NCBI RefSeq assembly: GCF_000015725.1
Contig: NC_008825.1
Coordinates: 3,286,001 to 3,350,000 of the forward strand
Direction of reading: 5' to 3'
Source: Methylibium petroleiphilum PM1
GTDB taxonomy: Bacteria; Pseudomonadota; Gammaproteobacteria; Burkholderiales; Burkholderiaceae_C
Length of the DNA: 64,000 nt
This document shows positions 9,258 to 24,677 of this stretch, piece by piece. The first letter of the stretch is position 1. Each line of letters opens with the position of its first letter. Under the pieces are notes generated by a model, which was given only the letters and a program-made list of their open reading frames with translations, searched no databases and was not told the DNA's origin. The translations under genes and the position numbers were made by a program.

Positions 9258-10040
9258 TCAAATCGAGAACATCATCGCCGTCAGCACGAAATCGAGCCCG
9301 AGCACGGCGAGCGAGGCCACGACGACGGTGCGTGTGGTGGCCCGGGACACACCCTCCGGCGTCGGTTGGCAGGTGTAGCCCTCCCACAGCGCCACGAACG
9401 TCACCGTGACACCGAACACCATGCTCTTCACGATGCCGTTGCCGACATCCTTGAACACGTCGACCCCGCCCTGCATCTGCGACCAGAATCCGCCAGCGTC
9501 GATGCCGATCAGCAGCACGCCGACCGCCCAGCCCCCCAGGATGCCGACGGCACTGAACACCGCTGCCAGCAGCGGCATCGCGAAGACACCGCCCCAGAAA
9601 CGCGGCGCGAGCACCCGCTGCACCGGGTCGACCGCCATCATCTCCATCGCGGTGAGCTGCTCACCGGCCTTCATGAGGCCGATCTCGGCGGTGAGCGAGG
9701 TGCCCGCGCGCCCGGCGAACAGCAGCGCGGTGACCACCGGGCCGAGTTCGCGCACCAGCGACAGCGCGACGAGCAGGCCGAGCGCTTCCGACGAGCCGTA
9801 GCGCTGCAGCGTGTAGTAGCCCTGCAGGCCGAGCACGAAGCCGACGAACAGGCCCGACACGGTGATGATCGCGAGCGAGTGGTTGCCCAGGAAGTGCACC
9901 TGGTCGACCACCAGCCGCCCGCGCCGCAGGGCCGGACCGAAGCTCGCGAGCATGCGCCCGAACAGGCGCGCCGCGGCACCCAGGCCTGTGAGCTGGGCGC
10001 GCACCGCGTATCCGACGTCCGACGGGCGGTACCAGCTCAT
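9258..10040 (-). CDS. mlaE: Phospholipid ABC transporter permease MlaE
   Basis: A 260-residue integral membrane protein with about five or six helices, matching the MlaE/TrbL permease family. Conserved stretches include LAIITVSGLFVGFVLGLQGYY, RELGPVVTALLFAGRAGTS (the coupling region with the EExGPVLTA-like motif), EIGLMKAGEQLTAMEMM and the C-terminal CQPTPEGVSRATTRTVV. It is the membrane subunit of the MlaFEDB lipid transporter. Its ATG overlaps the mlaF stop (ATGA, 10037-10040). Confidence 0.94.
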   Translation of the reverse strand: MSWYRPSDVGYAVRAQLTGLGAAARLFGRMLASFGPALRRGRLVVDQVHFLGNHSLAIITVSGLFVGFVLGLQGYYTLQRYGSSEALGLLVALSLVRELGPVVTALLFAGRAGTSLTAEIGLMKAGEQLTAMEMMAVDPVQRVLAPRFWGGVFAMPLLAAVFSAVGILGGWAVGVLLIGIDAGGFWSQMQGGVDVFKDVGNGIVKSMVFGVTVTFVALWEGYTCQPTPEGVSRATTRTVVVASLAVLGLDFVLTAMMFSI

Positions 10041-10876
10041 GAGGAGCCCACCTGGAAGTCCTCGTTCGCGCTCGCGGCGGGGTAATGGAAGCGCACCGGG
10101 CCGTCGGCCTGGGCGTCGACGAATTGACGCACCAGCGGATCCTCGCTGGCCCGCATCTCGGCTGGCGTGCCTTGCGCGACCACACCGCCGTTGGCAATGA
10201 AGACCACCTGGTCGGCAATCGAGAAGGTCTCGTCGACATCGTGCGAGACCACGATGCTGGTGATGCCGAGCGCCCGGTTGAGCTCGCGGATCAGCCGTGC
10301 GGCCACGCCCATCGAGATCGGGTCCAGACCCGCGAAGGGCTCGTCGTAAAGCATCAGTTCGGGGTCGAGCGCGATCGCCCTGGCCAGCGCCACACGGCGC
10401 GCCATGCCGCCGGACACCTCACTCGGCATCAGATCGCGAGCACCGCGCAAGCCGACGGCGTTGAGCTTCATCAGCACCAGATCGCGGATGATGGCTTCGC
10501 CGAGCCCGCTGTGTTCGCGCAGGGGAAACGCCACGTTGTCGAACACCGACAGGTCGGTGAACAGGGCGCCGAACTGAAACAGCATGCCCATGCGGCGCCT
10601 CGCCGCATAGAGGCCGTCCCGGCCCAGCGTGGCGAGGTCGGTGCCGTCGAACAGCACCTTGCCGCTCATCGGCTCGAGCTGACGACCGATCAGTCGTAGC
10701 ACCGTTGTCTTGCCGCCGCCCGAAGTGCCCATCAGCGCGAGCACGCTGCCGCGCGGTACGACCAGATCCACGTCGCGCAGGATCACGCGCTCGCCGTAGC
10801 CGCACGTGACATGCTGGAGTTCGACGAGAGCGTTCGGGTCGCGGCCGGGGTTCGACGGCGCTGTTGGACTTGTCAT
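10037..10876 (-). CDS. mlaF: Phospholipid ABC transporter ATPase MlaF
   Basis: A 279-residue ABC ATPase. Walker A is MGTSGGGKTTVLRL, the signature is VSGGMARRVALARA and Walker B is ELMLYDEPFAGLD, followed by the switch His in SIVVSHDVDETF. The C-terminal extension (PVRFHYPAASANEDFQVGSS) is the usual MlaF tail. It energises lipid movement by MlaE/MlaD in the inner membrane. The start at 10876 (MTSPTAPSN) is the first ATG near the homologous core; the Shine-Dalgarno sequence is weak. First gene of mlaFEDACB; about 120 bases separate it from gltD. Confidence 0.94.
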   Translation of the reverse strand: MTSPTAPSNPGRDPNALVELQHVTCGYGERVILRDVDLVVPRGSVLALMGTSGGGKTTVLRLIGRQLEPMSGKVLFDGTDLATLGRDGLYAARRRMGMLFQFGALFTDLSVFDNVAFPLREHSGLGEAIIRDLVLMKLNAVGLRGARDLMPSEVSGGMARRVALARAIALDPELMLYDEPFAGLDPISMGVAARLIRELNRALGITSIVVSHDVDETFSIADQVVFIANGGVVAQGTPAEMRASEDPLVRQFVDAQADGPVRFHYPAASANEDFQVGSS

Positions 10877-11000
10877 GGGCCGAAGTGAAAAAGCCGAATC
10901 AGAGGACCCGGCTTCGCGGATGATAGGGGATACCCGGGGCGCCTGCTGCGCAGCGCCCGGAGGCCGGCCCGTCCGCACGGGCTCGGCGTTGCGGCAGGCC

Positions 11001-12467
<1,467 letters not shown>

Positions 12468-12505
12468 GGTGTGATGCTCCGTGCGGCCGCTCTGGAAGGC
12501 CGGCC

Positions 12506-17245
<4,740 letters not shown>

Positions 17246-17273
17246 GGCGCTCTCCTGGCGGGAAACGGCCAAG

Positions 17274-17302
17274 AGATTACGGCAGCGCAGCAAAACTGAC
17301 AA
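17274..17302 (-). promoter_or_regulatory. Predicted sigma-70 promoter of gltBD
   Basis: Reading the minus strand, TTGTCA (17297-17302) is separated by exactly 17 bases from TAATCT (17274-17279). Transcription would start near 17267, giving a leader of about 22 nt with AGGAGAG before the GTG start of gltB. The site lies right beside the repeat-like remnant at 17317-17368. Prediction from sequence only. Confidence 0.55.
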
Positions 17303-17316
17303 TCAAAAAATTCAGG

Positions 17317-17368
17317 GTCAGATTCTTATTATTGAGCGCTCGACACTGGTGCGAAATTAAATGGTGAC
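17317..17368. repeat. Imperfect palindrome (REP-like remnant) beside the transposase gene
   Basis: Left arm GTCAGATTCTTATT (17317-17330) and right arm AATTAAATGGTGAC (17355-17368) are imperfect inverted repeats, about 10 of 14 bases. They surround a perfect GAGCGCTC palindrome at 17334-17341. The stretch is far more AT-rich than its surroundings. REP-type tyrosine transposases usually lie beside such imperfect palindromes, so this is probably the partner element or its remnant. It sits between the transposase stop (17372) and the gltB promoter. Confidence 0.4.
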
Positions 17369-17371
17369 ATA

Positions 17372-18073
17372 TCAAATTTGGTGCGCCGGCCGAATCTTCG
17401 GTGGTCGGCCTCTGGGCCTCGGCGCGACCGGTCGTGACGAGGCCGAGGCCAGTTGCGCGACGAAACGGTCGGATCCCAGCGCCCAGCCCCCCCGCAGTGC
17501 CGCTTCGATGGCCTGCACCTGGCGGTCCGGTAACGCGTGCTCGAGCATGCTGCCGTAGGCCATCTCTCGCTCGAAGGGTGTGTTGCCAAGCGCCCAGTAC
17601 GCCGCCGGATGCACCAGGAACGGGTCCGCAGCGTGACCGCGGTGGGCCGCTTCGCTGGAACACGGCAGCGACACGGCTGCTGCCGCCTGAGCGCCATGCC
17701 CCAGTCGTTCGACATACACCATGCAAGGCAGCAACCACGAGGTCGGTTCGATGACGGCCGCCCGGAAGCGGCCTTCCCACAAGCCGCCAACACGGCCGTG
17801 GCGTCGGTTGAAGGCCGACGCATGCCGGCGCGCCACCGATTGCATGACCAGGCTCAGACCACTCGCCTGCTCGGGCGTAGCCACCAGATCGAGACGCGAC
17901 TCGAGCACCGAGTAGGCGTGGATTGCGACGTGATGCTGCGCCGCCACCTCGCGCAGCAACTGCATCAATGACTGGCGGTCGGTGTCATCCTGCACCATCG
18001 TCTGGCCGTGCTGCGCGCGCTGGCTCACCACGTGCGGCAGCGCCGGAACGATCAAGCGGGGCAATCGGGCCAT
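17372..18073 (-). CDS. REP-associated tyrosine transposase homologue (Y1_Tnp), HUH site lost
   Basis: A 233-residue protein that follows the TnpA-REP family over residues 1-130: MARLPRLIVPALPHVVSQR, AIHAYSVLESRLDLVATPE, QSVARRHASAFNRRHGRVGGLWEGRF and CMVYVERLGHGA. Family members carry NHVHL, whose two histidines form the metal-binding HUH motif. Here the same spot reads SRLDL (Arg60, Asp62), so both histidines are gone. The nucleophile-position tyrosine (Tyr120) remains, but the following Asn is lost. The C-terminal RPRGRPPK resembles an AT-hook. It is therefore probably catalytically dead, either decaying or co-opted as a DNA-binding protein. It is codirectional with gltB. Confidence 0.85.
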   Translation of the reverse strand: MARLPRLIVPALPHVVSQRAQHGQTMVQDDTDRQSLMQLLREVAAQHHVAIHAYSVLESRLDLVATPEQASGLSLVMQSVARRHASAFNRRHGRVGGLWEGRFRAAVIEPTSWLLPCMVYVERLGHGAQAAAAVSLPCSSEAAHRGHAADPFLVHPAAYWALGNTPFEREMAYGSMLEHALPDRQVQAIEAALRGGWALGSDRFVAQLASASSRPVAPRPRGRPPKIRPAHQI

Positions 18074-18125
18074 GGCGCGCGAGGGTACACCGCGGCAGCG
18101 GCGCGGGCCGCCGGCCGCAGGGGAC

Positions 18126-19397
18126 TCAGAAGCGGTGGCGCAGCGCCAGCGCGATGTTGTGAGCGCCCTTGCCCGCCTCGGAGGTCACACCGCCGAAGAA
18201 TCCGCCGCCGCCCGGGGCGGCCTGAGCGTTGTCGTCATTGTCGAAGCGGGTCAGCACGAAATTGACGTCGGTGCGCTTCGAGAGTGCATAGGTGTAGACA
18301 GCGCCGTAGGACTGAACGTCCGCATCGGCGATGGTGCGATCGTCGTAGTGGTTGTAGGCCACCGTCACGGTGCTCGGGCCGAAGTTGAAACGATAGCCCA
18401 CGTGGAACAAGCGGGAATCCTGGCGCAACGCACGCTCGAAAGCATTGCCGATCAAGGTGGCGAGCGGCGCAAATGCGGGGCTCGGGTTTTGTGCGATCAA
18501 GCCCGCAGTCACGTCCGCGCCAACGCCAGGATTGTCGTCCTTGAAGGTTGCATAGAGCGTCGACAGCTTGCCGGGACCCAGGTCCACTGAAGCACCCAGC
18601 AGCACATCCGTCAGAGCCTTGTCGCCGACGGCATTGTTGTTGGTGCCGTAGGCCGCCCCCACCGCGAAGCCGTTGCCCTTGTAGTACGCGTTGGCACTCA
18701 TGTAGCGGTTGTTGGAGGTGGAATCACCGGTTTCGCCGAAGGCATACATCAGCGTGGCCGTGAAACCATCCTTCTGCAGTCGATAGGCCAGGGCGTTGCT
18801 CTTACGGATGTCGACTGCCGCCGGCAGCGTGGCGATCTGTGCGGCCGACAGGCTGGAATCGGTCTGCATCGAATCGAACACGTAGAACATCTCGTAGGCC
18901 GGCGTGTACTGCCGACCCGCCAGCACGGCACCGACCGGTGTGACGAGACCGACGAACGCCTGCCGGTCGAAGACGTTGTTGGTCAGGTTCACGCCGATCT
19001 GGCTGCCCAGTTGCGCGCCGACCTGGTTCACGACGGTCTGGGTCGTCACGCCCGGGGCCAGCGGGATCAGCGGCACGCCGAGAAACTGCAGATCGAGAAA
19101 GCGGTCCGGGACTTGGATGCCCGATGCCGCCCGATTGCTGATGGCGCCGGTGTCGGCCTCGAAACGGCTTTCGAGCACGAAGAGCGCGCGGTAGCCACCC
19201 CCTAGATCTTCATTGCCCTTGAACCCCCAGCGCGAGCCTTCCATGATGCCGCTCGCCAATCGCGTCTTGGCGGCGTCCTGACCCGAAACGTAGTTGATAC
19301 CGGCATCCACGCTGCCGTATAGCGTGACCGAGTTCTGTGCCTGAGCCGACGCGGCGAAAACCGATGTCGCGGCCAATGCGATGAGGGTCTTGTTCAT
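18126..19397 (-). CDS. General trimeric porin (Gram-negative porin, Porin_4 type)
   Basis: A 423-residue outer-membrane beta-barrel. The signal peptide is MNKTLIALAATSVFAASAQAQ. The mature start NSVTLYGSVDAGINYVSG and the motif SRWGFKGNEDLGGGYRALFVLES are diagnostic of betaproteobacterial porins. The barrel ends in a terminal aromatic residue (LALRHRF), the assembly signal. Somewhat longer than typical (about 350-380), with an insertion around residues 85-120 (LDLQFLGVPLIPLAPG). The start at 19397 is fixed by the signal peptide and AGGAGA upstream. Likely monocistronic. Confidence 0.93.
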   Translation of the reverse strand: MNKTLIALAATSVFAASAQAQNSVTLYGSVDAGINYVSGQDAAKTRLASGIMEGSRWGFKGNEDLGGGYRALFVLESRFEADTGAISNRAASGIQVPDRFLDLQFLGVPLIPLAPGVTTQTVVNQVGAQLGSQIGVNLTNNVFDRQAFVGLVTPVGAVLAGRQYTPAYEMFYVFDSMQTDSSLSAAQIATLPAAVDIRKSNALAYRLQKDGFTATLMYAFGETGDSTSNNRYMSANAYYKGNGFAVGAAYGTNNNAVGDKALTDVLLGASVDLGPGKLSTLYATFKDDNPGVGADVTAGLIAQNPSPAFAPLATLIGNAFERALRQDSRLFHVGYRFNFGPSTVTVAYNHYDDRTIADADVQSYGAVYTYALSKRTDVNFVLTRFDNDDNAQAAPGGGGFFGGVTSEAGKGAHNIALALRHRF

Positions 19398-19540
19398 GGG
19401 AAACGTCTCCTGCAGATTCTCGAATCGGGCCATCGTGGCGCTGCCTCGACAACCTCTGCAAATGACTGTATCGACGCCCCCCGGAGCCCCGTAGCGGGTC
19501 AACACGGGGATGTTGCGATTTGCTCACAAGGGAGTAGAGA

Positions 19541-20707
19541 CTACCCTCCAGACAGCCGTCCGTGGTCTTCGAAGACAGTGCGGCCCGTGATGCGCCGGTG
19601 CTCGCTGATCGCGAAGCGATCCGTCATGCCCGCCACATAGTCGGTAACAGCGCGGAACGGCGTGGCGCTTTCGGCCGCAGCCGACGGCAGCTCGGCAGCT
19701 CCCGTCACGTAGGCCTCAAACAGTTCGCGTACCACGCATCTTGCGCGGTGCGTCGTGCTCTCGACCTGCGGGTGGCGGTAGAGCTGCGCGAACAGAAAGC
19801 GCTTCAGTACCAGGCTCTCGTCCCGCATCGCCGGCGTGAACTGCACCAGCAACGGCGACATCCTCACATCGGACACCTTCTCGATGCGATGCTGCCGCAG
19901 CGCGTCGCGAGTGGCATCGATCACGTCGTAGACCTGGGCGGACAGCAAGCGCCGCAAGGTTTCGAACAAGAGCCTGCGGCCCTGGAGGCCAGGATGCTCA
20001 CGTCGAGCGGCATCCATGTGGGTTGCCACCAAGGGCACTTCGCGAAGCTGCTCGAGACCGATCAAACCCGAACGCACGCCGTCGTCGACATCGTGTGCGT
20101 TGTAGGCGATCTCGTCGGCGAGGTTGCACAACTGCGCTTCCAGGCTGGGCTGCGTGCCATCGAGAAAACGGCGCCCGACACCGCCCGGCTCCTGCAGCTC
20201 GAGCGCCTGCGCGTTGCGTCTGGAGCAGTGCTTGAGGATGCCTTCCCTTGTCTCGAAACTGAGATTCAATCCTTCGAAGCTAGCGTATCGTTGTTCGAGT
20301 CGGTCGACGACCCTCAGCGACTGAAGGTTGTGCTCGAACCCCGAGCCCTGCGGATCGATGCGTCGCAAGCAGCCGTTCAACTCATCCTGCCCCGCATGTC
20401 CGAACGGGGTGTGTCCCAGATCGTGCGCGAGCGCGATGGCTTCCGTGAGGTCTTCGTTGAGCTGCAGAGCACGGGCGATCGAACGCGCGAGCTGCGCCAC
20501 CTCGAGCGAGTGCGTGAGCCGCGTCCGGAACAGGTCGCCCTCGTGGTTGAGGAAGACCTGGGTCTTGTAGACGAGGCGTCGGAACGCGGTGGAATGAACG
20601 ATGCGATCGCGATCGCGCTGGTAATCGTCCCGGGTCGGTGCGGGCGCTTCGGCGTGAAGGCGGCCACGGCCGCTGGCCGGATCGCTGGCGTAGGACGCGA
20701 GCGACAT
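19541..20707 (-). CDS. dgt: Deoxyguanosinetriphosphate triphosphohydrolase-like HD hydrolase
   Basis: A 388-residue HD-domain protein of the short dGTPase-like class, expected to cleave dNTPs to deoxynucleosides and triphosphate. Motifs: DRDRIVHSTAFRRLVYKTQVF (residues 32-52), TRLTHSLEVAQLAR (His66), and the HD pair in AIALAHDLGHTPFGHAGQ (His95-Asp96), followed by FEHNLQSLRVVDRLE and LCNLADEIAYNAHDVDDG. The start at 20707 (MSLASYASD) precedes the homologous core. It lies 19 bases after aroB, in the aroK-aroB-dgt arrangement common in betaproteobacteria. Confidence 0.93.
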   Translation of the reverse strand: MSLASYASDPASGRGRLHAEAPAPTRDDYQRDRDRIVHSTAFRRLVYKTQVFLNHEGDLFRTRLTHSLEVAQLARSIARALQLNEDLTEAIALAHDLGHTPFGHAGQDELNGCLRRIDPQGSGFEHNLQSLRVVDRLEQRYASFEGLNLSFETREGILKHCSRRNAQALELQEPGGVGRRFLDGTQPSLEAQLCNLADEIAYNAHDVDDGVRSGLIGLEQLREVPLVATHMDAARREHPGLQGRRLLFETLRRLLSAQVYDVIDATRDALRQHRIEKVSDVRMSPLLVQFTPAMRDESLVLKRFLFAQLYRHPQVESTTHRARCVVRELFEAYVTGAAELPSAAAESATPFRAVTDYVAGMTDRFAISEHRRITGRTVFEDHGRLSGG

Positions 20708-20726
20708 CGTCAGCGCATCGCGGGGA

Positions 20727-21839
20727 TCACGTACAGCGCGAAGCGAGGACCTGACGCAAGGTTGCATCCGGCACGCTGCGCAGCACGGCATGCCCGATGG
20801 CGTCGAGCAGCACGAACTTGATTTCGCCGGCTTCCGCCTTCTTGTCGAGGCGCATGAGCTCGAGATAGCGATCCGCCCCCAGGTCCGGCCCCTTCACCGG
20901 CAAACCCGCACGATCGATGAGCCGGATCAGGCGCTCCGCGTCCCCCTCGGGCAGCAGGCCCAGTCGCGCCGAGGTTTCGGCTGCCATCGCCATGCCGCAA
21001 CCGACAGCCTCACCATGGAGCCACTCTCCGTAACCCAGACCTGCCTCGATCGCATGACCGAAGGTATGGCCGAAATTGAGAATGGCCCGCAAGCCGGCCT
21101 CGCGCTCGTCCTGACCGACGACGGCCGCCTTGATCTCGCACGACCGTCGCACGGCATGGCGCAGGGTGGCCACATCGCGAGCAAGCAATGCATCCAGGTT
21201 GGCTTCGACCCAACCCAGGAAGCTCGCATCGGCGATCGGCCCGTACTTGATGACTTCGGCCAGGCCGGCGCGCAACTCCCGCATCGGCAGCGTGCTCAGC
21301 GTCTCCAGATCGACGACGACGCAGACCGGCTGATGGAACGCGCCGATCATGTTCTTACCGCGCGGGTGGTTGATACCCGTCTTGCCACCCACGGAGGAAT
21401 CGACCTGCGCCAGCAGCGTGGTGGGGACCTGAACGAAGGGCACCCCGCGCATGTAGCTGGCTGCGGCGAAGCCGGTCATGTCGCCGACCACCCCACCGCC
21501 CAGCGCATAGAGGATCGTCTTCCGATCGGCGCCTCTGGCCAGCAGCGCGTCGAAGATCAGGTTCAGCGCGGCCCAATCCTTGTGGCTTTCGCCGTCGGGC
21601 AACGTGATGAGCTCGACCTGCGCGTGCCTCCCGCGCAGAGCGTCCCGCAGGGACTGCGCATAGAGCGGCGCCACCGTGGTGTTGCTGACGATGACGGCCA
21701 ACGGGCTGCGCGGGACGCCTGCAAAACTTTCGGGCGCGCGCAGCAAGCCGGAGCCGATGCGTATGGGATAGCTCCGCTCGCCGAGGGCGATATCGATGGT
21801 CTCGATGCCGGAGAGAGGAGTCACAGAGATCGATGACAT
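20727..21839 (-). CDS. aroB: 3-dehydroquinate synthase
   Basis: The 370-residue second enzyme of the shikimate pathway, cyclising DAHP to 3-dehydroquinate with NAD and a divalent metal. Typical stretches: [69 protein letters not shown] and the metal-ligand region [24 protein letters not shown]. The start at 21839 ([11 protein letters not shown]) fits the family; the frame extends upstream without homology. Between aroK (31-base gap) and dgt. Confidence 0.96.
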   Translation of the reverse strand: MSSISVTPLSGIETIDIALGERSYPIRIGSGLLRAPESFAGVPRSPLAVIVSNTTVAPLYAQSLRDALRGRHAQVELITLPDGESHKDWAALNLIFDALLARGADRKTILYALGGGVVGDMTGFAAASYMRGVPFVQVPTTLLAQVDSSVGGKTGINHPRGKNMIGAFHQPVCVVVDLETLSTLPMRELRAGLAEVIKYGPIADASFLGWVEANLDALLARDVATLRHAVRRSCEIKAAVVGQDEREAGLRAILNFGHTFGHAIEAGLGYGEWLHGEAVGCGMAMAAETSARLGLLPEGDAERLIRLIDRAGLPVKGPDLGADRYLELMRLDKKAEAGEIKFVLLDAIGHAVLRSVPDATLRQVLASRCT

Positions 21840-21870
21840 GCCCGAAGTGTACGGGCCCAGTTCGAGCGTC

Positions 21871-22425
21871 CTAGCGCGGCGGCTCGACGGCGGAGGGCAC
21901 CCGGTTCGCATCGACGATCCCGGCCAGCTCGAGTTGCATCAGGATCATGCCCACCAGAGTCTGGACCGTCGGCCTCCCCGTCTCGACGACAAAATGCGCA
22001 GTCTCGCGGTACAGCGGATCGCGCTCGCGATAGAGCTGCTGCAACCGGGCCCGAGGATCCTTGACCTGCAACAACGGCCTTTGCGTGTCGTGACGCAGGC
22101 GCCGGTGCAGTTCTTCCGGCGAGGATCGCAGGTAGAGCACCGTGCAGTCCTCGTGCAGAACGCGGCGATTGACCTCCCGCAAGACGGCACCTCCGCCCGT
22201 GGCCAGTACGCCGAGCCGGCTGGCACAGAGCTCGCCGATCACCTGCTGCTCAAGATCGCGAAATCGGCCTTCGCCCTCGCGCTCGAAGTAGGAGCGGATC
22301 GGTTCCCCGATCCGCTGTTCGATCACCGTGTCGGAATCCGTGAAACTGACGCCGAGTTTCCGCGCCAGCACGCGGCCGACCGAAGACTTGCCTGAACCGG
22401 GGAGCCCGACCAGTGCCAGCCGCAT
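21871..22425 (-). CDS. aroK: Shikimate kinase
   Basis: A 184-residue P-loop kinase phosphorylating shikimate. Walker A is [15 protein letters not shown] (from residue 7), the shikimate-binding region is [16 protein letters not shown], and [11 protein letters not shown] plus [11 protein letters not shown] follow the family. The LID arginine region is [10 protein letters not shown]. The start is taken at ATG 22425, which places the P-loop correctly. A TTG at 22488 that overlaps the pilQ stop is possible but would add 21 non-conserved residues. Joined to the pil operon upstream. Confidence 0.94.
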   Translation of the reverse strand: MRLALVGLPGSGKSSVGRVLARKLGVSFTDSDTVIEQRIGEPIRSYFEREGEGRFRDLEQQVIGELCASRLGVLATGGGAVLREVNRRVLHEDCTVLYLRSSPEELHRRLRHDTQRPLLQVKDPRARLQQLYRERDPLYRETAHFVVETGRPTVQTLVGMILMQLELAGIVDANRVPSAVEPPR

Positions 22426-22484
22426 TGCAGCGTCCGGCTGCTGCCCGTCAACGGGCCGTCGTCGGTTTGCCGCGACGCCCTCGA

Positions 22485-24677
22485 TCAACGTGCAGCGGCA
22501 GTGCGGTCGGTCACGACCTTGGGCGTCAGGAACACCAGCAGTTCGGTCTTGTTCGACGTCCGGGTCTGGCTGCGGAACAGCGCACCGAGCACCGGCACAT
22601 CGCCCAGCAGCGGCACCTTGGTGTTGTCGATCTGCTCGGTCTGCTCATAGATGCCACCGATCACCACCGTCCCGCCATTGTCGACCAGCACCTGCGTCTT
22701 GACGTGCTTGGTGTTGATCAGGATGCCGGCCGCCGTGGTGGCTCCGGGGCTGTCCTTGTTCACGTCGACGTCGAGGATGATGTTGCCCTCCGGGGTGATC
22801 TGCGGGATCACTTCGAGCTTCAGCGTCGCCTTGCGGAACTGGATCGCCGTCGCGCCGCTGGAGGTCGCCGTCTGGTACGGAATCTCCGTGCCCTGCTCAA
22901 TGAGCGCCTTGACCTGATCGGCCGTGACCACACGCGGACTGGACACGATCTTGCCCTTGCCGTCCGCTTCCAACGCGGAGATCTCGAGATTCAGGAAGCG
23001 ATTCATCGCCGAATTGAAGATCGACACCGCGAACGTGGCCGCGTCGTAGCCGTTCTGACCGACGGCGGGCAGATTGACGAAGTAGCTGTTCGTCGACGGT
23101 GTGCCTGTGGTTAACCCGCTGCTGTTGATCGGAGGCGCCTGCCCGGTGGCGGCGCCGATACCGAGGTAATTGCCGCCGATGCCGGCGTTCACCTTCGACG
23201 ACGGTGCGACGGTCGCACCGAGCTTGGCTCCGAGCGAGCGGCCGAAGGTATCGGTCGCCTCGACGATGCGTGCCTCGATCAGTACCTGACGGACCGGGAT
23301 GTCGATACGGGCAATGATCTGCGCCACCTCTTCGAGCTTCGAGGGAATATCGCTGACGAAGAGTTGGTTGGTGCGCGTCTCGTACACGATGCTGCCGCGC
23401 GGCGACAGGATGCGACTGTTGTTCGATCCGCCGCCCTGTCCACCGTTACCACCTTGCCCGGCCTGCTGCCCCGTGAGCCCCTTCGATACTTCCTCGGCCT
23501 TCACATAGTTCAGCTGGAATGCCTGAGTGCGGACTGGCTCCAGAGACGCAATCTGCGCCTTGGATTCCAGTTCGAGCTTCTCCTTCGTGGCAATCTCATC
23601 CTTCGGCGCGATCCACAAGACGTTCCCGCTCTTGCGCACACCCAGACCCTTGGCCTGCAGGATGATGTCGAGCGCCTGATCCCAAGGAACATCCTTCAAG
23701 CGCAGCGTGACATTGCCGGTCACCGTGTCGCTGGTCACCACGTTGAAGTTGGTGAAATCGGCGATCACCTGCAGCAGCGCACGAACCTCGATGCTCTGGA
23801 AATTCAACGAGAGCTTCTCGCCGGCATAGCCCGGACCTTGCGTCAGCTTGTTCGGATCGATCTTCTGCGGACGCACCTCGAGCACGAACTGGTTGTCGGT
23901 CTGGTAGGCACTGTGTTCCCACACACCGGTCGGCTCGACCACCATCCTGACCTTGTCGCCGCTCTGAAAGGACGACACGGTCCGCACCGGGGTGCCGAAG
24001 TCGGTCACGTCGAGACGGCGACGCAGGCTCTCCGGCAGGCTGGACTTCAGGAATTCAACCACCAGGTTCTGGCCCTGCTGGCGAATGTCGACACCCACCT
24101 GGTTGCTGGGCAGATCGACCACCACGCGACCGGCACCGTCCTGGCCGCGGCGGAAATCGACGGCGCGCAGCACCTGCGGCGCGTCATTGAGGCTGTCGGC
24201 AAAATGGACCGGGGCCGCCGTCGCTGGGGCGGCGACGGGAGCGGCTGCCGTGGGCGCGGCCGCAACATTGCCACTGGTCTGCAGCGTCAGCACGAGAGTC
24301 TTGCCGTCGAGCGTCGCCGAGTAATTGCCTGGTTGCTTCAGGTTCAGCACGAGACGGGTCCGATCGCCCGCCTGAGCGACGTTGACGGATCGCAGGTTGC
24401 CTTGGTTGACGTCGACGCTGGAACGGCCCAGCGCGTTGCTCACCCCCGGAAGATCGATCGCGATGCGCGGCGGCGTCTGGACAGCGAACCCTGCCGGCAC
24501 GGCCCCCAACGCTTCGCTCAGTTCGATGCGCACCACGTCGGCCGCGCCCTGCTGGCTGCTATTGATCGCCTGAATCGCGTTCTCCGCCCACGCGGACACC
24601 GCGGAGAAGAACAGCGCGAGCGCGATGGCTGGTGCTCGCCATTGGTTCATGGTCGTGATCTCCCGAATTTTCGTCAT
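22485..24677 (-). CDS. pilQ: Type IV pilus secretin PilQ
   Basis: A 730-residue outer-membrane secretin through which type IV pili exit. After the signal peptide (NQWRAPAIALALFFSAVSAWA) there are two AMIN peptidoglycan-binding domains (about residues 30-130 and 165-270). A secretin N-terminal domain (LSLNFQSIEVRALLQVIADF) and an N1 domain with a Gly/Asn/Gln-rich loop follow, then the secretin barrel ending in VPLLGDVPVLGALFRSQTRT and ELLVFLTPKVV. The start at 24677 follows AGGAGAAGG and overlaps the pilP stop (ATGA). Last pil gene of the operon. Confidence 0.95.
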   Translation of the reverse strand: MTKIREITTMNQWRAPAIALALFFSAVSAWAENAIQAINSSQQGAADVVRIELSEALGAVPAGFAVQTPPRIAIDLPGVSNALGRSSVDVNQGNLRSVNVAQAGDRTRLVLNLKQPGNYSATLDGKTLVLTLQTSGNVAAAPTAAAPVAAPATAAPVHFADSLNDAPQVLRAVDFRRGQDGAGRVVVDLPSNQVGVDIRQQGQNLVVEFLKSSLPESLRRRLDVTDFGTPVRTVSSFQSGDKVRMVVEPTGVWEHSAYQTDNQFVLEVRPQKIDPNKLTQGPGYAGEKLSLNFQSIEVRALLQVIADFTNFNVVTSDTVTGNVTLRLKDVPWDQALDIILQAKGLGVRKSGNVLWIAPKDEIATKEKLELESKAQIASLEPVRTQAFQLNYVKAEEVSKGLTGQQAGQGGNGGQGGGSNNSRILSPRGSIVYETRTNQLFVSDIPSKLEEVAQIIARIDIPVRQVLIEARIVEATDTFGRSLGAKLGATVAPSSKVNAGIGGNYLGIGAATGQAPPINSSGLTTGTPSTNSYFVNLPAVGQNGYDAATFAVSIFNSAMNRFLNLEISALEADGKGKIVSSPRVVTADQVKALIEQGTEIPYQTATSSGATAIQFRKATLKLEVIPQITPEGNIILDVDVNKDSPGATTAAGILINTKHVKTQVLVDNGGTVVIGGIYEQTEQIDNTKVPLLGDVPVLGALFRSQTRTSNKTELLVFLTPKVVTDRTAAAR

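Noticed and set aside
22426-22488. TTG start for aroK overlapping the pilQ stop
   Set aside because: It would add 21 residues without family similarity; ATG at 22425 places the P-loop at the usual position.
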